A stretch of DNA of 64,000 nucleotides from Thermogemmatispora sp042408965 (GTDB taxonomy: Bacteria; Chloroflexota; Ktedonobacteria; Ktedonobacterales; Ktedonobacteraceae): positions 1-64,000 of the forward strand of contig JBHOQN010000003.1 in NCBI GenBank assembly GCA_042408965.1, read 5' to 3'. The notes beneath the pieces were generated by a model. The model saw only the letters and a list, made by a program, of their open reading frames with translations. It did no database searches and was not told where the DNA came from. Positions 32,784 through 41,727 of this stretch are shown here, one piece after another (within the stretch, counting starts at the first letter, position 1; each line of letters opens with the position of its first letter). The position numbers and the translations under genes are program-made.

Positions 32784-33142
32784 GCACATTTTACTCTTCC
32801 CTTCCCGAAACCAGTGTGTTATACTGCAAACCATATATAAATATATTTGTATTTATGGCCGAAATGGAGGCCTGATTGAGTGCGAGATGAGTAGAAGGTG
32901 CCCGTAACCGTTCTATTGCTCAAAGCGGGTTCTGTAGCTTTGCCCTGAGGAGGGCCGTGGTCAGTGGAGGAGGCGTTGGACCAGCTCACCACGCACCGTT
33001 GCCATATTCGATCATGCTGAAGAAGAATACTGTAATCAGGATAAAGTACTCGACCGGTCGTGCAAGTGGCGAGCGGACAGGCCGGGCCGCCGCAGAGAAG
33101 TGGGGCCGGTCTGGGCTCTGGTGAGAGCAGGAGGTTTTTCGC
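32784..33142. other. Gene-free region before the lectin-like cluster (359 bp)
   Basis: An unusually AT-rich patch (about 32810-32870, TATATAAATATATTTG) sits in otherwise GC-rich DNA and may hold the promoter for the gene at 33143. No reliable hexamer pair was found. Confidence 0.45.
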
Positions 33143-34234
33143 ATGGAGTGTCATGTCTGTCATTCGCTGGTGCCAGAAGGGAGCGGGCGGTGCCCCTTTT
33201 GTGGTGCTGTCCTGCCTTCGGCGTCAGACTACAGTGCACCCGCGGAGGCCATCCCGCGCGAGATTCCGGCGATCAGCCAGTTCGGCGCTGTGGGGGGGGA
33301 GGCTGCTGGCCCTGGAGCGCAGCGCTATTCTCCTCAGAGCGGCCCGGTGCTGCCGTCCCTGAAGCCACGGCGAAGGCGCGGGGCGATCTGGCCCGCTCTG
33401 TCGCCTTCGACGCTGGCTGGCTTGATCTTTGTGCTGCTGCTGCTCGTGAGCGGGTTGAGCCTGCTGGCCTATGGTGGCTTCATTCATCCGGCGCAACTGC
33501 GCGCCCAGGCCACCGCGACCGTGGGGGCAGTGTTCACTGCCGACGCCAGGGGGACAGCCCAGGCCCGAGCCTGGGCTACTGGTACCGCTCAGGCCAATGC
33601 GCGGGCCAGCGCCACGATGGCCGCTCAGGCTACCGCTATCGCTGTGGCTACCACCACTGCTCAGCAGAACTTCTATAACCAGGCCACCAGCGGCACTCCG
33701 GCTCTGGTTGATCCCCTGAGCCGGCCGAGCGCTGCCGGCTGGACGGTCGACAGTAATGGCACTGAGGGCTGCTCGTTCGCCGGAGGCATGTTGCACTCGA
33801 TGGTCGTCACCGACCATTTCTTTATCCCCTGTCTGGCGATCGCCACAAACTTTGTCAATCTCACGCTGCAGGTGCACATGCGTCTCTTGCAGGGCGATGG
33901 GGGCGGCCTGGTCTTCCGTTCTAACGCCACCAGTGGAACTGGCTACCTCTTTTTCATCGATCGCGATGGAAACTATAGCCTCATGCTCTCCGATGGACGG
34001 CAGGCGAACGCCATTATCGGCGGTCCCACGACAGCCATTCATACAGCTCTCAATCAGGATAACTTGCTGACCGTGATCGCCCGTGGACAGACTATTACGC
34101 TCTACATCAACAAGCAGTTTGTGGGTAGTGCGCAAGATAGCAGCTTCAGCGCCGGGCAGATTGGCGTTTTCGCCATCGATCTTGGCCACAAGACCGATGC
34201 TGCCTTCAGCAACTTGCAGGCATGGGTCCTCTGA
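33143..34234 (+). CDS. Zinc-ribbon, single-TM protein with extracytoplasmic lectin-like domain (paralogue 1)
   Basis: A 363-residue protein. A cytoplasmic zinc ribbon (CHVCHS...CPFCGA, Cys at 3, 6, 15, 18) is followed by a Pro-rich linker, one TM helix (about 92-117) and a periodic Ala/Thr/Gln stalk (about 118-170), then a C-terminal domain of about 190 residues of the concanavalin/LamG-like type (FVNLTLQVHMRLLQGDGGGLVFRSNA... LTVIARGQTITLYINKQFVG... IGVFAIDLG). Two Cys (CSF and PCL) may form a disulfide. It may display a carbohydrate-binding module. Three paralogues follow on the same strand. Confidence 0.75.
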   Translation: MECHVCHSLVPEGSGRCPFCGAVLPSASDYSAPAEAIPREIPAISQFGAVGGEAAGPGAQRYSPQSGPVLPSLKPRRRRGAIWPALSPSTLAGLIFVLLLLVSGLSLLAYGGFIHPAQLRAQATATVGAVFTADARGTAQARAWATGTAQANARASATMAAQATAIAVATTTAQQNFYNQATSGTPALVDPLSRPSAAGWTVDSNGTEGCSFAGGMLHSMVVTDHFFIPCLAIATNFVNLTLQVHMRLLQGDGGGLVFRSNATSGTGYLFFIDRDGNYSLMLSDGRQANAIIGGPTTAIHTALNQDNLLTVIARGQTITLYINKQFVGSAQDSSFSAGQIGVFAIDLGHKTDAAFSNLQAWVL

Positions 34235-34306
34235 TCAGGTCAGCGTGGCGTCTATCTCTCGTCTACTCGTATGATACAGGATGAGAGAAAACGCTTGCTC
34301 GACATA

Positions 34307-34335
34307 TTGGCATCGTTGGAAAAGCGTGCTATGCT
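34307..34335 (+). promoter_or_regulatory. Promoter of paralogue 2
   Basis: TTGGCA (34307-34312), 17-bp spacer, TATGCT (34330-34335), 47 bp before the ATG at 34383. Confidence 0.6.
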
Positions 34336-34382
34336 AATTGCGCTTCAGAAAGAGTCACGCCCAGTTTTGAGGAGGACCGCTC

Positions 34383-35933
34383 ATGCAATGCCAGATATGC
34401 CAGACGGTGCTGCCCGCTGGGGCCAGGATCTGCCCCAGGTGCGGCGCTCCGACGCCCTATAATGTTCTGGAGCCGGAGCGAGGGCAGCTCGCGTCGGCCG
34501 CGGGCGGAGTTGCAACCTCCAGTTCCTCGGAGATGCTGAGCAACGCCGCGCCCGATGATACCCTGGTGGCCGATGACAGCGAGCGCACACTGCGGGCGCC
34601 TTCGCGCTGGCAGGGATACACCCCCTCGTCCGCGGAGCCAGCAGGAGGGCCGGTGCAGGGATCGCCGGTGTTGGGAGGAGGAGCCACGCCGGCAGCGACG
34701 CCGGTGCCGCCAGCAGGAGGGCCGGTGCAGGGATCGCCGGCGTTGGGAGGAGCCACGCCGGCGTCGACGCCGGTGCCGCCAGCGGCTGCCCAGGCACCCT
34801 CCACCTCCTATGGTTGGCAATCGCCGCCCTTCGCTCCTACGCCGGGCAGCTCGCCCGCCTACCCCGGCTACAGTGGACAGCTTGGGCCTCAGTCAGCTAC
34901 GCCGCCGACTCCCAGCAGCCCTGACTGGGCCACGCCGTCCTATTACACCAATCCCTCGGAGGTCTCTCCCCCACGGAGACAGCCATCCTATGGCCCGCCT
35001 GCTTACTTTGGCGCCCCGGTCCCGCCAGTCAGCCAGCCATCCTATCCTGGCATTGCGGGGCAGCCATTCCCGCCGCAGCCGGGGCAGCCATTCCAACCAG
35101 GTCTCGCGCCGGCCGCACCCACTGCACCGCGCAGCCGCAGCAATCTCGTGCTCCTGATGGTACTGGCCATTGTAGTCATTCTGGTCGGTGGTGGCCTCTT
35201 TACCTACCTCGGTGTCATCAGACCCAACCAGGAACATGCCGCCGCCACAGCGACCTCCCAGGCCTTCACCGCCGTCGCCCAGACACAGGCCACCGCCACC
35301 GCCAGGGCCCAGGCACAGGCCACCGCTACGACGACTGCCCTGCTCAAAGACCCTCAGGGGCTCTACACCTTTGTCACCAGCCAGCCGCCCAGTATCAACG
35401 ACTCACTCAGCAGCCAGGGCAACGCCGGTTGGGATGACACCAAGAATTCCGATGGCAGCGGCTGCCAGTTTACCGGAGGTGCCCTGCACGTCTTCACCTC
35501 CAAATCACAGCCGGTCTGGGCCTGTCTTGCCAACGCCGGCATCTACAGCGACTTCGCCTTTCAGGTCGACATGAAGATCAGCAAGGGCTTCCTGGCTGGC
35601 ATCGTCTTCCGCTATGATCAGGTGGGCCAGCGACTGTACGCCTTTAACATCAGTCCCGATGGGCGCTACTTCCTCACCTCGGCCAGCGGTAGCAGCACAT
35701 CCACCCTTGCTCAGGGCACCAGCACCAGCATCCAGCCTGGCCTGAGTCAGGTCAACACGCTCGCCGTCATCGCCCGTGGCAGCACCTTCTACCTCTACAT
35801 CAACAAGCGGTTCGTCGCCACGGCCAACGACAGCTCCTCGTCTTCCGGTCACCTCGGCCTCCTGGCCATCAGCCAGCAAAACACGTCGGCCGATGTCGCC
35901 TTCAACAACGCCGAGATCTGGGAGCTGCATTGA
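34383..35933 (+). CDS. Zinc-ribbon, single-TM protein with lectin-like domain (paralogue 2, with internal repeats)
   Basis: A 516-residue protein, the longest of the group. Zinc ribbon CQIC...CPRCGA (residues 3-21), a long Pro/Gly/Ser-rich linker (about 30-255) that contains a 24-residue tandem repeat (PAGGPVQGSP...TPVP) and PSYGPP/PFPPQPGQ motifs, one TM (about 257-280), an Ala/Thr/Gln stalk, and the lectin-like domain (DFAFQVDMKISKGFLAGIVFRYD, LAVIARGSTFYLYINKRFVA). The linker is disordered and could span part of the wall from the inside only if the topology is reversed, so zinc-ribbon-in/domain-out is assumed. GAGGAGG lies 8 bp before the ATG. Confidence 0.75.
   Translation: MQCQICQTVLPAGARICPRCGAPTPYNVLEPERGQLASAAGGVATSSSSEMLSNAAPDDTLVADDSERTLRAPSRWQGYTPSSAEPAGGPVQGSPVLGGGATPAATPVPPAGGPVQGSPALGGATPASTPVPPAAAQAPSTSYGWQSPPFAPTPGSSPAYPGYSGQLGPQSATPPTPSSPDWATPSYYTNPSEVSPPRRQPSYGPPAYFGAPVPPVSQPSYPGIAGQPFPPQPGQPFQPGLAPAAPTAPRSRSNLVLLMVLAIVVILVGGGLFTYLGVIRPNQEHAAATATSQAFTAVAQTQATATARAQAQATATTTALLKDPQGLYTFVTSQPPSINDSLSSQGNAGWDDTKNSDGSGCQFTGGALHVFTSKSQPVWACLANAGIYSDFAFQVDMKISKGFLAGIVFRYDQVGQRLYAFNISPDGRYFLTSASGSSTSTLAQGTSTSIQPGLSQVNTLAVIARGSTFYLYINKRFVATANDSSSSSGHLGLLAISQQNTSADVAFNNAEIWELH
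34638..34778 (+). repeat. 72/69-bp tandem repeat inside paralogue 2
   Basis: Two nearly identical units (34638-34709 and 34710-34778) encode PAGGPVQGSPxLGG(G)ATPAxTPVP; the second lacks one Gly codon. The next unit begins and decays. It is expected to vary in copy number between strains. Confidence 0.8.
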
Positions 35934-36175
35934 TCCCAGCGAGCGAGCAGAAGCGCTCTTCTGGCTCTCAGTCCCGAGAGGGAGCACTGGCGCGTCCAGC
36001 GCCTCTCCTCCCTCTTCAGACCGCCTGTCATACAGCATTCATCGTTCGGAAGGAGGGACAGGAAGACAGCCGCCAGACCAGGTTGCCTGCCGGCACACTC
36101 GCCACAGAACTGAGCGATCCTCGCAGAGCAGGAAGTCTCTGCCTGACGGGCTGTCCTCCAGCAAAGTCAGGACCT

Positions 36176-37057
36176 ATGCACTGTCCTCGTTGCGCAAAGA
36201 AGCTGCCAGAGAGCCTCGGGACCTGTCCCCACTGCGGCAACGGAGCGCCGACAGCAGGCGCACACCCACCGACAACAACGCGCTGGCCGTGCCGCTGGAT
36301 CGGAGCAAGTCTGCTCCTCCTACTCATCCTGGGGGGAAGTCTCTTCTATTACATACGCAGCCAGAGCCAGGAGCCGTCGGCCATGCCGGGAGTCATGAGC
36401 ATCATCAGCCATCGGCAAGCGCGCCAACGGCCAGCAGACCGCTCCGCCGGGCAGACGCCACAGCTCCTCTACGCCCAGGCCACTCGGGGCCTGCCCACGC
36501 TCAACGATGCCCTGGACAGCCGCCTCCAGAGCTACTGGCGGCCATCCTCGGCTGTCGGCGGAGCCTGCACCTTCGTCGCCGGCGCCTTCCAGGTGAGCGC
36601 CACACGCCCGAACTACGCCTATTCCTGCTACGCCTGGCCCGCCTTCAGCAGCTTCGCCTTCCAGGTGCGCCTGACCATCGTCAGCGGCGATCAGGGCGGC
36701 ATCGCCTTCCGCGCCGGCGCTCGGGGTCTCTACCTCTTCTCCATCAGCGTGCACCAGACCTATCGGCTAACCCTCTACCCGGCGGCCAGCAGCGGCAGCG
36801 GCCAGGTTCTGACCGGTGGCAACACCCCTGCCATCGCCAACGGAGCCAGTGGAGCCAACGGGCAGCCGCAGTCCAATCTGCTCACCGTGATTGCTCGCGG
36901 GAGCCAGATCTACCTTTATATTAATCAGCGCTTCGTCTCCTCCGTCGTCGACACCACCCTGACCATCGGCACCATCGGCCTGTGCGCCATCGACGATGGC
37001 CACCCGACCAGCGTGCTCTACAGCCAGGCACGCGCCTGGACCCTACCATCCACCTGA
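36176..37057 (+). CDS. Zinc-ribbon, single-TM protein with lectin-like domain (paralogue 3)
   Basis: A 293-residue protein. I placed the start at 36176 because the zinc ribbon MHCPRCAKKLPESLGTCPHC starts there as in the paralogues; in-frame sequence upstream is Arg/Ser-rich noise. One TM (about 43-60) is followed by a short linker without the long Ala/Thr stalk, then the lectin-like domain (FSSFAFQVRLTIVSGDQGGIAFRAGA, LTVIARGSQIYLYINQRFVS, IGLCAIDDG). It has the shortest stalk in the group. Confidence 0.72.
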   Translation: MHCPRCAKKLPESLGTCPHCGNGAPTAGAHPPTTTRWPCRWIGASLLLLLILGGSLFYYIRSQSQEPSAMPGVMSIISHRQARQRPADRSAGQTPQLLYAQATRGLPTLNDALDSRLQSYWRPSSAVGGACTFVAGAFQVSATRPNYAYSCYAWPAFSSFAFQVRLTIVSGDQGGIAFRAGARGLYLFSISVHQTYRLTLYPAASSGSGQVLTGGNTPAIANGASGANGQPQSNLLTVIARGSQIYLYINQRFVSSVVDTTLTIGTIGLCAIDDGHPTSVLYSQARAWTLPST

Positions 37058-37171
37058 GCGCTGCCACCGAGCAGCGCCCGTGCAAAAGGGCTCTGACGAT
37101 GGTATAGTGAGAGATGAGAGAGACAAGAGAGACAGCAGCAGACAGTTCAGCGATGCAGGAGGCAGCCTTGT

Positions 37172-38275
37172 ATGCCAGGAGAGCGTGAACAACCCGGACC
37201 CACAGAACCAGAGCCGCAGTTGAGCCGCCGCCGGCGCCAGCAGCCGCGCGTCATAGCCGTCTCCATCAGCGAAGTTCGTGAGGAGCCGACTCACTCCGAG
37301 GACGTTTCAATGGCACGGGCACAGCCCGAAGAAGTGACCGAGGCCCTGGTACGCCCGGCCGCTCCCGACGAGCCAACGGCAATCATTCCCTACCGGCGGC
37401 GCGAAGTGCTCTCCATGCGCCGCTTCCTGCTCTATGCCGTGATCGCTGGCCTGCTCATCCTCACAAGCAGCGCCCTGCTCGTTCTTCTCACAACAGGCCA
37501 GGCCTACAGCCTGCTCCACGCCCAGGCCACCGCCAATGCCCGCGCCACCTTCGGTGCTCACACCACTGCCGCAGCCCAGGCCGCCGGCACTGCCCGCGCC
37601 CTGGCGACGCAGCAAGCCTCTATTTACGCCACCGCCACCGCCCTCGGTCAGGCCACCGCCCAGAGCGACCAGCTCACCGCGACCGCCACCACCCTCAACG
37701 ATCGCCTCAGCCAGATCACCCAGGGCAAGGCCGCCTTCAGCGATTCCCTCAGTGATGCCAGCGGCCAGGGCGCCTGGGACCAGGGCGATCCCACCGCCGG
37801 CACTGGCTGCCTCTTCAGCAATGGCAGCTATCAGGCCAGCTCCGGCCGCCCTGGCTTCCTGCAGCCCTGCATCGCCCGCGCGACCAGCTTCAGCAACTTC
37901 GTCTATCAGGTGCAGATGACCATCACCCGCGGCTCCCAGGGCGGCCTGCTCTTCCGCGCCGACGCCACCAGCCAGAGCTATTATCTCTTTCGCATCGGCA
38001 TCGACGGCTCCTTCGCCCTCGATCTCTATCAGGGGAGCAGCGGCCGCACCCTGCTCAACGGCTACAGCAGCGCCATCACCACCGGCCTGACACAGACCAA
38101 CATGCTCAGCGTGCTCGCCGATCAGAGCACGCTTGTGCTCTACGTCAACGAACAGGTCGTGGCCAGCCTGAGCGACACCAGCCTGAGTGCCGGGCAGATC
38201 GGCGTTGTGGCCATCGATTACGGTCTGCCAACGGTGGCCGAGTTCAGTGATGCCAGCGTCTGGACGCTCGCCTGA
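37172..38275 (+). CDS. Single-TM protein with Ala/Thr stalk and lectin-like domain, no zinc ribbon (paralogue 4)
   Basis: A 367-residue protein. Instead of a zinc ribbon it has a basic/acidic N-terminal 80 residues (RRRRQQPR), then a TM (about 88-112), a regular ATA-rich stalk (about 113-180), and the same C-terminal domain (NFVYQVQMTITRGSQGGLLFRADA, LSVLADQSTLVLYVNEQVVA, IGVVAIDYG). The cysteines CLF and PCIA match those of the paralogues. AGGAGG is 9 bp before the ATG. Loss of the zinc ribbon implies a different cytoplasmic partner. Confidence 0.75.
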   Translation: MPGEREQPGPTEPEPQLSRRRRQQPRVIAVSISEVREEPTHSEDVSMARAQPEEVTEALVRPAAPDEPTAIIPYRRREVLSMRRFLLYAVIAGLLILTSSALLVLLTTGQAYSLLHAQATANARATFGAHTTAAAQAAGTARALATQQASIYATATALGQATAQSDQLTATATTLNDRLSQITQGKAAFSDSLSDASGQGAWDQGDPTAGTGCLFSNGSYQASSGRPGFLQPCIARATSFSNFVYQVQMTITRGSQGGLLFRADATSQSYYLFRIGIDGSFALDLYQGSSGRTLLNGYSSAITTGLTQTNMLSVLADQSTLVLYVNEQVVASLSDTSLSAGQIGVVAIDYGLPTVAEFSDASVWTLA

Positions 38276-38309
38276 AGATTCCCATGCGCTGCTGACGGAG
38301 CAAGGCCGG

Positions 38310-38338
38310 TTGACAGCGAGTCCCCGATCTGCTATCCT
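38310..38338 (+). promoter_or_regulatory. Promoter of the serS T-box leader
   Basis: Consensus TTGACA (38310-38315), 17-bp spacer, TATCCT (38333-38338). The predicted RNA start near 38345 gives a leader of about 425 nt before serS. Confidence 0.75.
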
Positions 38339-38344
38339 GGCAAT

Positions 38345-38617
38345 CAGCAACATACCAACACCAGATCACAGGCGAGGAACAGGCCAGTACCTCCTGCCCT
38401 GAGTTCAAGAGAGCTGCGGGATGGTGCAACGCAGTGCCAGGCACGAGGGAAATCCACCTGGGAGCCCACGCGATGAGCGTCAGCGGTCGCCCCCGTTAGC
38501 GGGCAGAACGAGAGGCCGCATCCCCTTCTCCAGGGGAGGCAGCCTGAAACGAGGTGGCACCACGACTCGCGCCAGTGGCGTTGTCGTCCTTCTGCAGTGG
38601 ACGACGACGCTTTTTTT
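38345..38617 (+). promoter_or_regulatory. Serine-specific T-box riboswitch with terminator
   Basis: The T-box core GAGGTGGCACCACG is at 38551-38564; its TGGC bulge can pair with the GCCA end of tRNA-Ser, whose discriminator is G. Downstream an 11-bp stem (38579-38589 with 38599-38609, one G-U pair) and seven T (38611-38617) form the terminator. Uncharged tRNA-Ser would stabilise the antiterminator and allow serS transcription. The Stem I and specifier region lies about 38400-38540, but I could not fix the specifier codon by eye. Confidence 0.88.
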
Positions 38618-38770
38618 ATGGCGCACTCGCTGCGCTGCGCTGCGCCTGCCGCACCTCGCCAGGTGAGCGACGAAGCGCGCGCCTCCATCCGGCCGGCGCA
38701 GCGGCCAGGAGCACTGCAGAGCACTGCAGATGAGCGACTGGAACATCTCAAAGAGAGAAGGAGCAGAAGC

Positions 38771-40051
38771 ATGCTAGATCTCGCATTCATTCGCGCCCAC
38801 CCGGAGCGCGTCAAAGAGGCTGTACGCCTCAAGAACAGCGACATCGATATCGATCACCTGCTGGAGGTTGATCGTCAGGTGCTGACCCTGCAGCGCCAGG
38901 TTGAGGAGCTGCGCGCCGAGCAAAACCAGCTCTCGAAGCGCATCAGCCAGGCCGGCAAAGACAGAGCACTGCGCGAGAGCCTGATCACTCAGGGCAAGGA
39001 GCTGGCCGCTCGGCTCAAGGAGCTGGAGCCAGCGCTCGAGAGACTGGTCGAGGAGCGGCAACAGTTGCTCTACCTCGTGCCCCAGATTCCCGATCCCAGC
39101 ACCCCCATCGGCAAAGACGAGCATGACAACGTCCCCATCAAGTACTGGGGCGAGCAGCCGCACTTTGATTTTGAGCCACTCGATCATTACACCCTGATGC
39201 AGCGACTGGATCTGGTCGATCTCGAACGTGCCGCCAGAATCGCTGGCTCACGCAGCTACGTCCTCAAGGGAGACGCCGCGCGCCTCGAACTGGCATTGCT
39301 GCACTTCGCCCTCGATCGCATCGCCGCCAGAGGCTTCACGCCACTGATCGTGCCCGCGATGGCGCGCGAGTTCTGCTTTATTGGCAACGGCCAGTTCCCG
39401 CGAGGACGCGATCAGGTCTACCATATCGAGGACGAAGACACCTTCCTGGTCGGCACCGCCGAGGTCTCGATCACCGGCATGTTTAAAGACGAGATTCTCA
39501 GCTACGAAGACCTGCCCCTGACCTTCGTGGGCTTCTGTCCCTGCTTCCGTAAAGAGGCCGGCACCTATGGCAAAGATACACGCGGCGTCTTCCGCGTGCA
39601 CCAGTTCAACAAGGTCGAGCAGTACGTGATCTGCGAAGCCGATCACGAAGAGTCCGTACGCTGGCACGAACAACTGCTGCGCAACGCCGAGGAGCTGGTA
39701 CAGGCGCTGGAGATTTCCTATCGCGTGGTCAATGTCTGCACCGGCGACATGGGGGATGGCAAAGTTGGCATGTACGACCTGGAGTGCTGGGTGCCCAGCG
39801 AAGGCCGCTATCGCGAGACGCACTCCTGCTCGTACTTCCACGAATGGCAGGCACGCCGCGTCAACATCCGCTACCGCGATCGCGATGGCCGGCTGAAGTT
39901 TGTCCATACGCTCAACAACACCGCTATCGCCTCGCCGCGCATCATCCTGCCGCTGCTGGAAAACCATCAACAGCCAGACGGCTCAGTGCGCATCCCCGAG
40001 GCTCTGCGCCCCTATATGGGAGGGCAGGACTGCATCCGGCCGCCCCGCTGA
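38771..40051 (+). CDS. serS: Seryl-tRNA synthetase
   Basis: The 426-residue class II synthetase charges tRNA-Ser. It has the N-terminal coiled-coil tRNA-binding arm (about 28-105), then TAEVSITGMF, motif 2 FRKEAGTYGKDTRG with downstream VFRVHQFNKVEQ, and motif 3 HTLNNTAIASPRIILPLLENHQ. I chose the ATG at 38771 because it fits the family start MLDLAFIRAHPE and has AAGGAG 9 bp upstream. It is the only gene under the T-box leader. It is complete and of normal length. Confidence 0.97.
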   Translation: MLDLAFIRAHPERVKEAVRLKNSDIDIDHLLEVDRQVLTLQRQVEELRAEQNQLSKRISQAGKDRALRESLITQGKELAARLKELEPALERLVEERQQLLYLVPQIPDPSTPIGKDEHDNVPIKYWGEQPHFDFEPLDHYTLMQRLDLVDLERAARIAGSRSYVLKGDAARLELALLHFALDRIAARGFTPLIVPAMAREFCFIGNGQFPRGRDQVYHIEDEDTFLVGTAEVSITGMFKDEILSYEDLPLTFVGFCPCFRKEAGTYGKDTRGVFRVHQFNKVEQYVICEADHEESVRWHEQLLRNAEELVQALEISYRVVNVCTGDMGDGKVGMYDLECWVPSEGRYRETHSCSYFHEWQARRVNIRYRDRDGRLKFVHTLNNTAIASPRIILPLLENHQQPDGSVRIPEALRPYMGGQDCIRPPR

Positions 40052-40110
40052 GGGGAGAGCGGGGTCAGGAAGGCCAGGCCCAGACCAGAACAGGGCAGCA
40101 CGGAGGAAGG

Positions 40111-40602
40111 CTACAACAGAATGATCTCCCCGCGCAGGCTGCCGCTCACATCGTCGATGTAGAGCCGGCCAATGCTGCAGGCCGGCTGGCGACGTCGATC
40201 CGTGGCGCTGCCGGGGTTGAAGAGCAGCAGGCCAGCGTACTCCTCGTTGTGAGGAACGTGTGTGTGTCCGAAGACCACACAGCGCGCACGCGGAAACTCC
40301 TGGCGCGCCATCTCCAGCCGCGAGAAGGCGTCGCCCAGAATGTGCACGAGGCCGATGTGGCAGCCACCCACCACCAGCTCGCGCTTGATCGGCAGTTTCA
40401 GGCGCACCTCATCGGCCTCGACATTGCCCTGCACAGCCACCACCGGCGCGATCGTCTCCAGCTCGTCGATCACCGCCAGCACCGAGAGGTCGCCGGCATG
40501 CAGGATCAGCTCAACATTGGCGAAATGCCGCCAGAGGATCTCTGGCAGGGCCTTGAACCGTGGAATATGTGTATCCGAGATGACCCCAAGAATGTGCTCC
40601 AT
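40111..40602 (-). CDS. YfcE/MJ0936-like metallophosphoesterase
   Basis: A 163-residue protein with start at 40602 and GGAGGT 10 bp upstream. Metal-binding motifs of the calcineurin-like fold are all present: GVISDTHIP, ILHAGDL, VQGNVE, VFGHTHVP and NPGSA. Such small phosphodiesterases hydrolyse phosphodiester substrates with Mn or Ni; the natural substrate is unknown. It is divergent from a second, longer phosphoesterase at 40720, so the two may serve related nucleotides. Confidence 0.9.
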   Translation of the reverse strand: MEHILGVISDTHIPRFKALPEILWRHFANVELILHAGDLSVLAVIDELETIAPVVAVQGNVEADEVRLKLPIKRELVVGGCHIGLVHILGDAFSRLEMARQEFPRARCVVFGHTHVPHNEEYAGLLLFNPGSATDRRRQPACSIGRLYIDDVSGSLRGEIILL

Positions 40603-40719
40603 CGCGCTTACCTCCGCGCTTCGTGTATAGATAGAGAGAGAACGAAGCAGGGTCGCAGCAGCGCCGGGCGCTCCACTTCGTCCCTGCCTCACGAAGAACG
40701 CCGCTTAAGGATAGCATAG

Positions 40720-41430
40720 ATGCGCATTGCAGTCATCTCAGATATTCATGGCAATCAGATCGCCCTGGAAGCCGTCCTGGCCGATCTACGTGCCCAGCCC
40801 GCCGTTGATCAGATCGTGATCGCTGGCGACCTCTGTTTGAACGGTCCCCGTCCCAGAGAGGTGCTGGAAATCGTGCAGGGGCTGGCCTGCCCAGTGATCA
40901 AGGGCAACGTCGACGAGGAAGTGCTCACGCAGGCCCCCACGAAAGGCCAGAAGAAGCGCGATACCATCGCCTGGACCCGCGCCCAGATCGGCGCCACCGG
41001 CCTGGCCTATCTACGCAGCCTGCCCTTTGCCTATCGTGTGCCAAACGAGCACGGCAGCGCTCTCCTGGTGGTGCACGCTAATCCTCGCGATCTGGAGGAG
41101 GCCATCGCTCCTGATGCCTCCGATGCTGAGCTTGAGCGTCTGCTTGCCCCGCTCGACGCAGACATCGGCGCCCTGGCCTTTGGACATCTGCACATCCCCT
41201 ACGTGCGGCGTTGGCGCCACCTGCTGCTCGCCGATGTCGCCAGTTGCGGTCTCCCACGCGATGGCGACCAGCGGGCCGCCTATGGCATCCTCACCTGGTA
41301 TGCAAATGACTGGGAGGCAGAGATCCGCCGCGTGGCCTACGACGTCAGAGCCGTCGTCAGACAGATCAGGCAGAGCGGCATGCCCGCCGCCGAGAAACGC
41401 ATCAAGACCCTGCTCGACGCCCGCTATTGA
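40720..41430 (+). CDS. Metallophosphoesterase, longer YfcE-like type
   Basis: A 236-residue calcineurin-like enzyme: AVISDIHGNQIALEAVL (metal-binding D-x-H), VIAGDLCLNGPRP, IKGNVDEE, VVHANPRD and AFGHLHIPYVR, then a C-terminal beta-helical region (GILTWYANDWEAEIRRVAYD). It lacks a signal sequence and acts in the cytoplasm. The spacing and motifs match the YfcE/DR1281-like family. A weak AAGGA precedes the ATG. A bidirectional terminator hairpin follows the stop. Confidence 0.9.
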   Translation: MRIAVISDIHGNQIALEAVLADLRAQPAVDQIVIAGDLCLNGPRPREVLEIVQGLACPVIKGNVDEEVLTQAPTKGQKKRDTIAWTRAQIGATGLAYLRSLPFAYRVPNEHGSALLVVHANPRDLEEAIAPDASDAELERLLAPLDADIGALAFGHLHIPYVRRWRHLLLADVASCGLPRDGDQRAAYGILTWYANDWEAEIRRVAYDVRAVVRQIRQSGMPAAEKRIKTLLDARY

Positions 41431-41465
41431 GGGCAGAGAGGCCGCCAGAGGAAGTGGGCCAGAGG

Positions 41466-41506
41466 AGAGCGCCGGCTGCGAAGGGAGAAACCACAACCGG
41501 CGCTCT
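41466..41506. terminator. Bidirectional terminator-like hairpin
   Basis: Perfect 10-bp arms AGAGCGCCGG (41466-41475) and CCGGCGCTCT (41497-41506) lie between convergent genes. There is no long T-run on either side. Confidence 0.6.
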
Positions 41507-41520
41507 GCGAGCGACAGCGT

Positions 41521-41727
41521 TTATTCTATGACATGCAGTAGCTGACAGAAGATGCAGGTGCATGTCGAGGGATGGCCGGGAGTGTGTTCCAGCGCTGTGT
41601 GAGCTTGCTCATGAAAGGGCAGCTCATGCAGCGGCATCATCTCCTCCCCAAGGTAGCTGGCGGCATCACCGATGTCGACCAGTTCAAGCTCCTGTATAAT
41701 AGCCCGCAATTCACCCGTTGTAGCCAT
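41521..41727 (-). CDS. Small hypothetical protein with CTCIFC motif
   Basis: A 68-residue protein starting at the ATG at 41727 (AGGGG about 9 bp upstream; a TTG two codons earlier is possible). An acidic helical N-terminal half is followed by HELPFHEQAHTALEHTPGHPS and the end CTCIFCQLLHVIE. The three clustered Cys and the His residues suggest metal binding. No family recognised; moderate confidence that it is real. Confidence 0.5.
   Translation of the reverse strand: MATTGELRAIIQELELVDIGDAASYLGEEMMPLHELPFHEQAHTALEHTPGHPSTCTCIFCQLLHVIE

Noticed and set aside
34329..34820. Minus-strand Arg-rich repeat protein opposite paralogue 2
   Set aside because: Shadow of the Pro/Gly repeat on the plus strand; the periodicity comes from the 72-bp DNA repeat.
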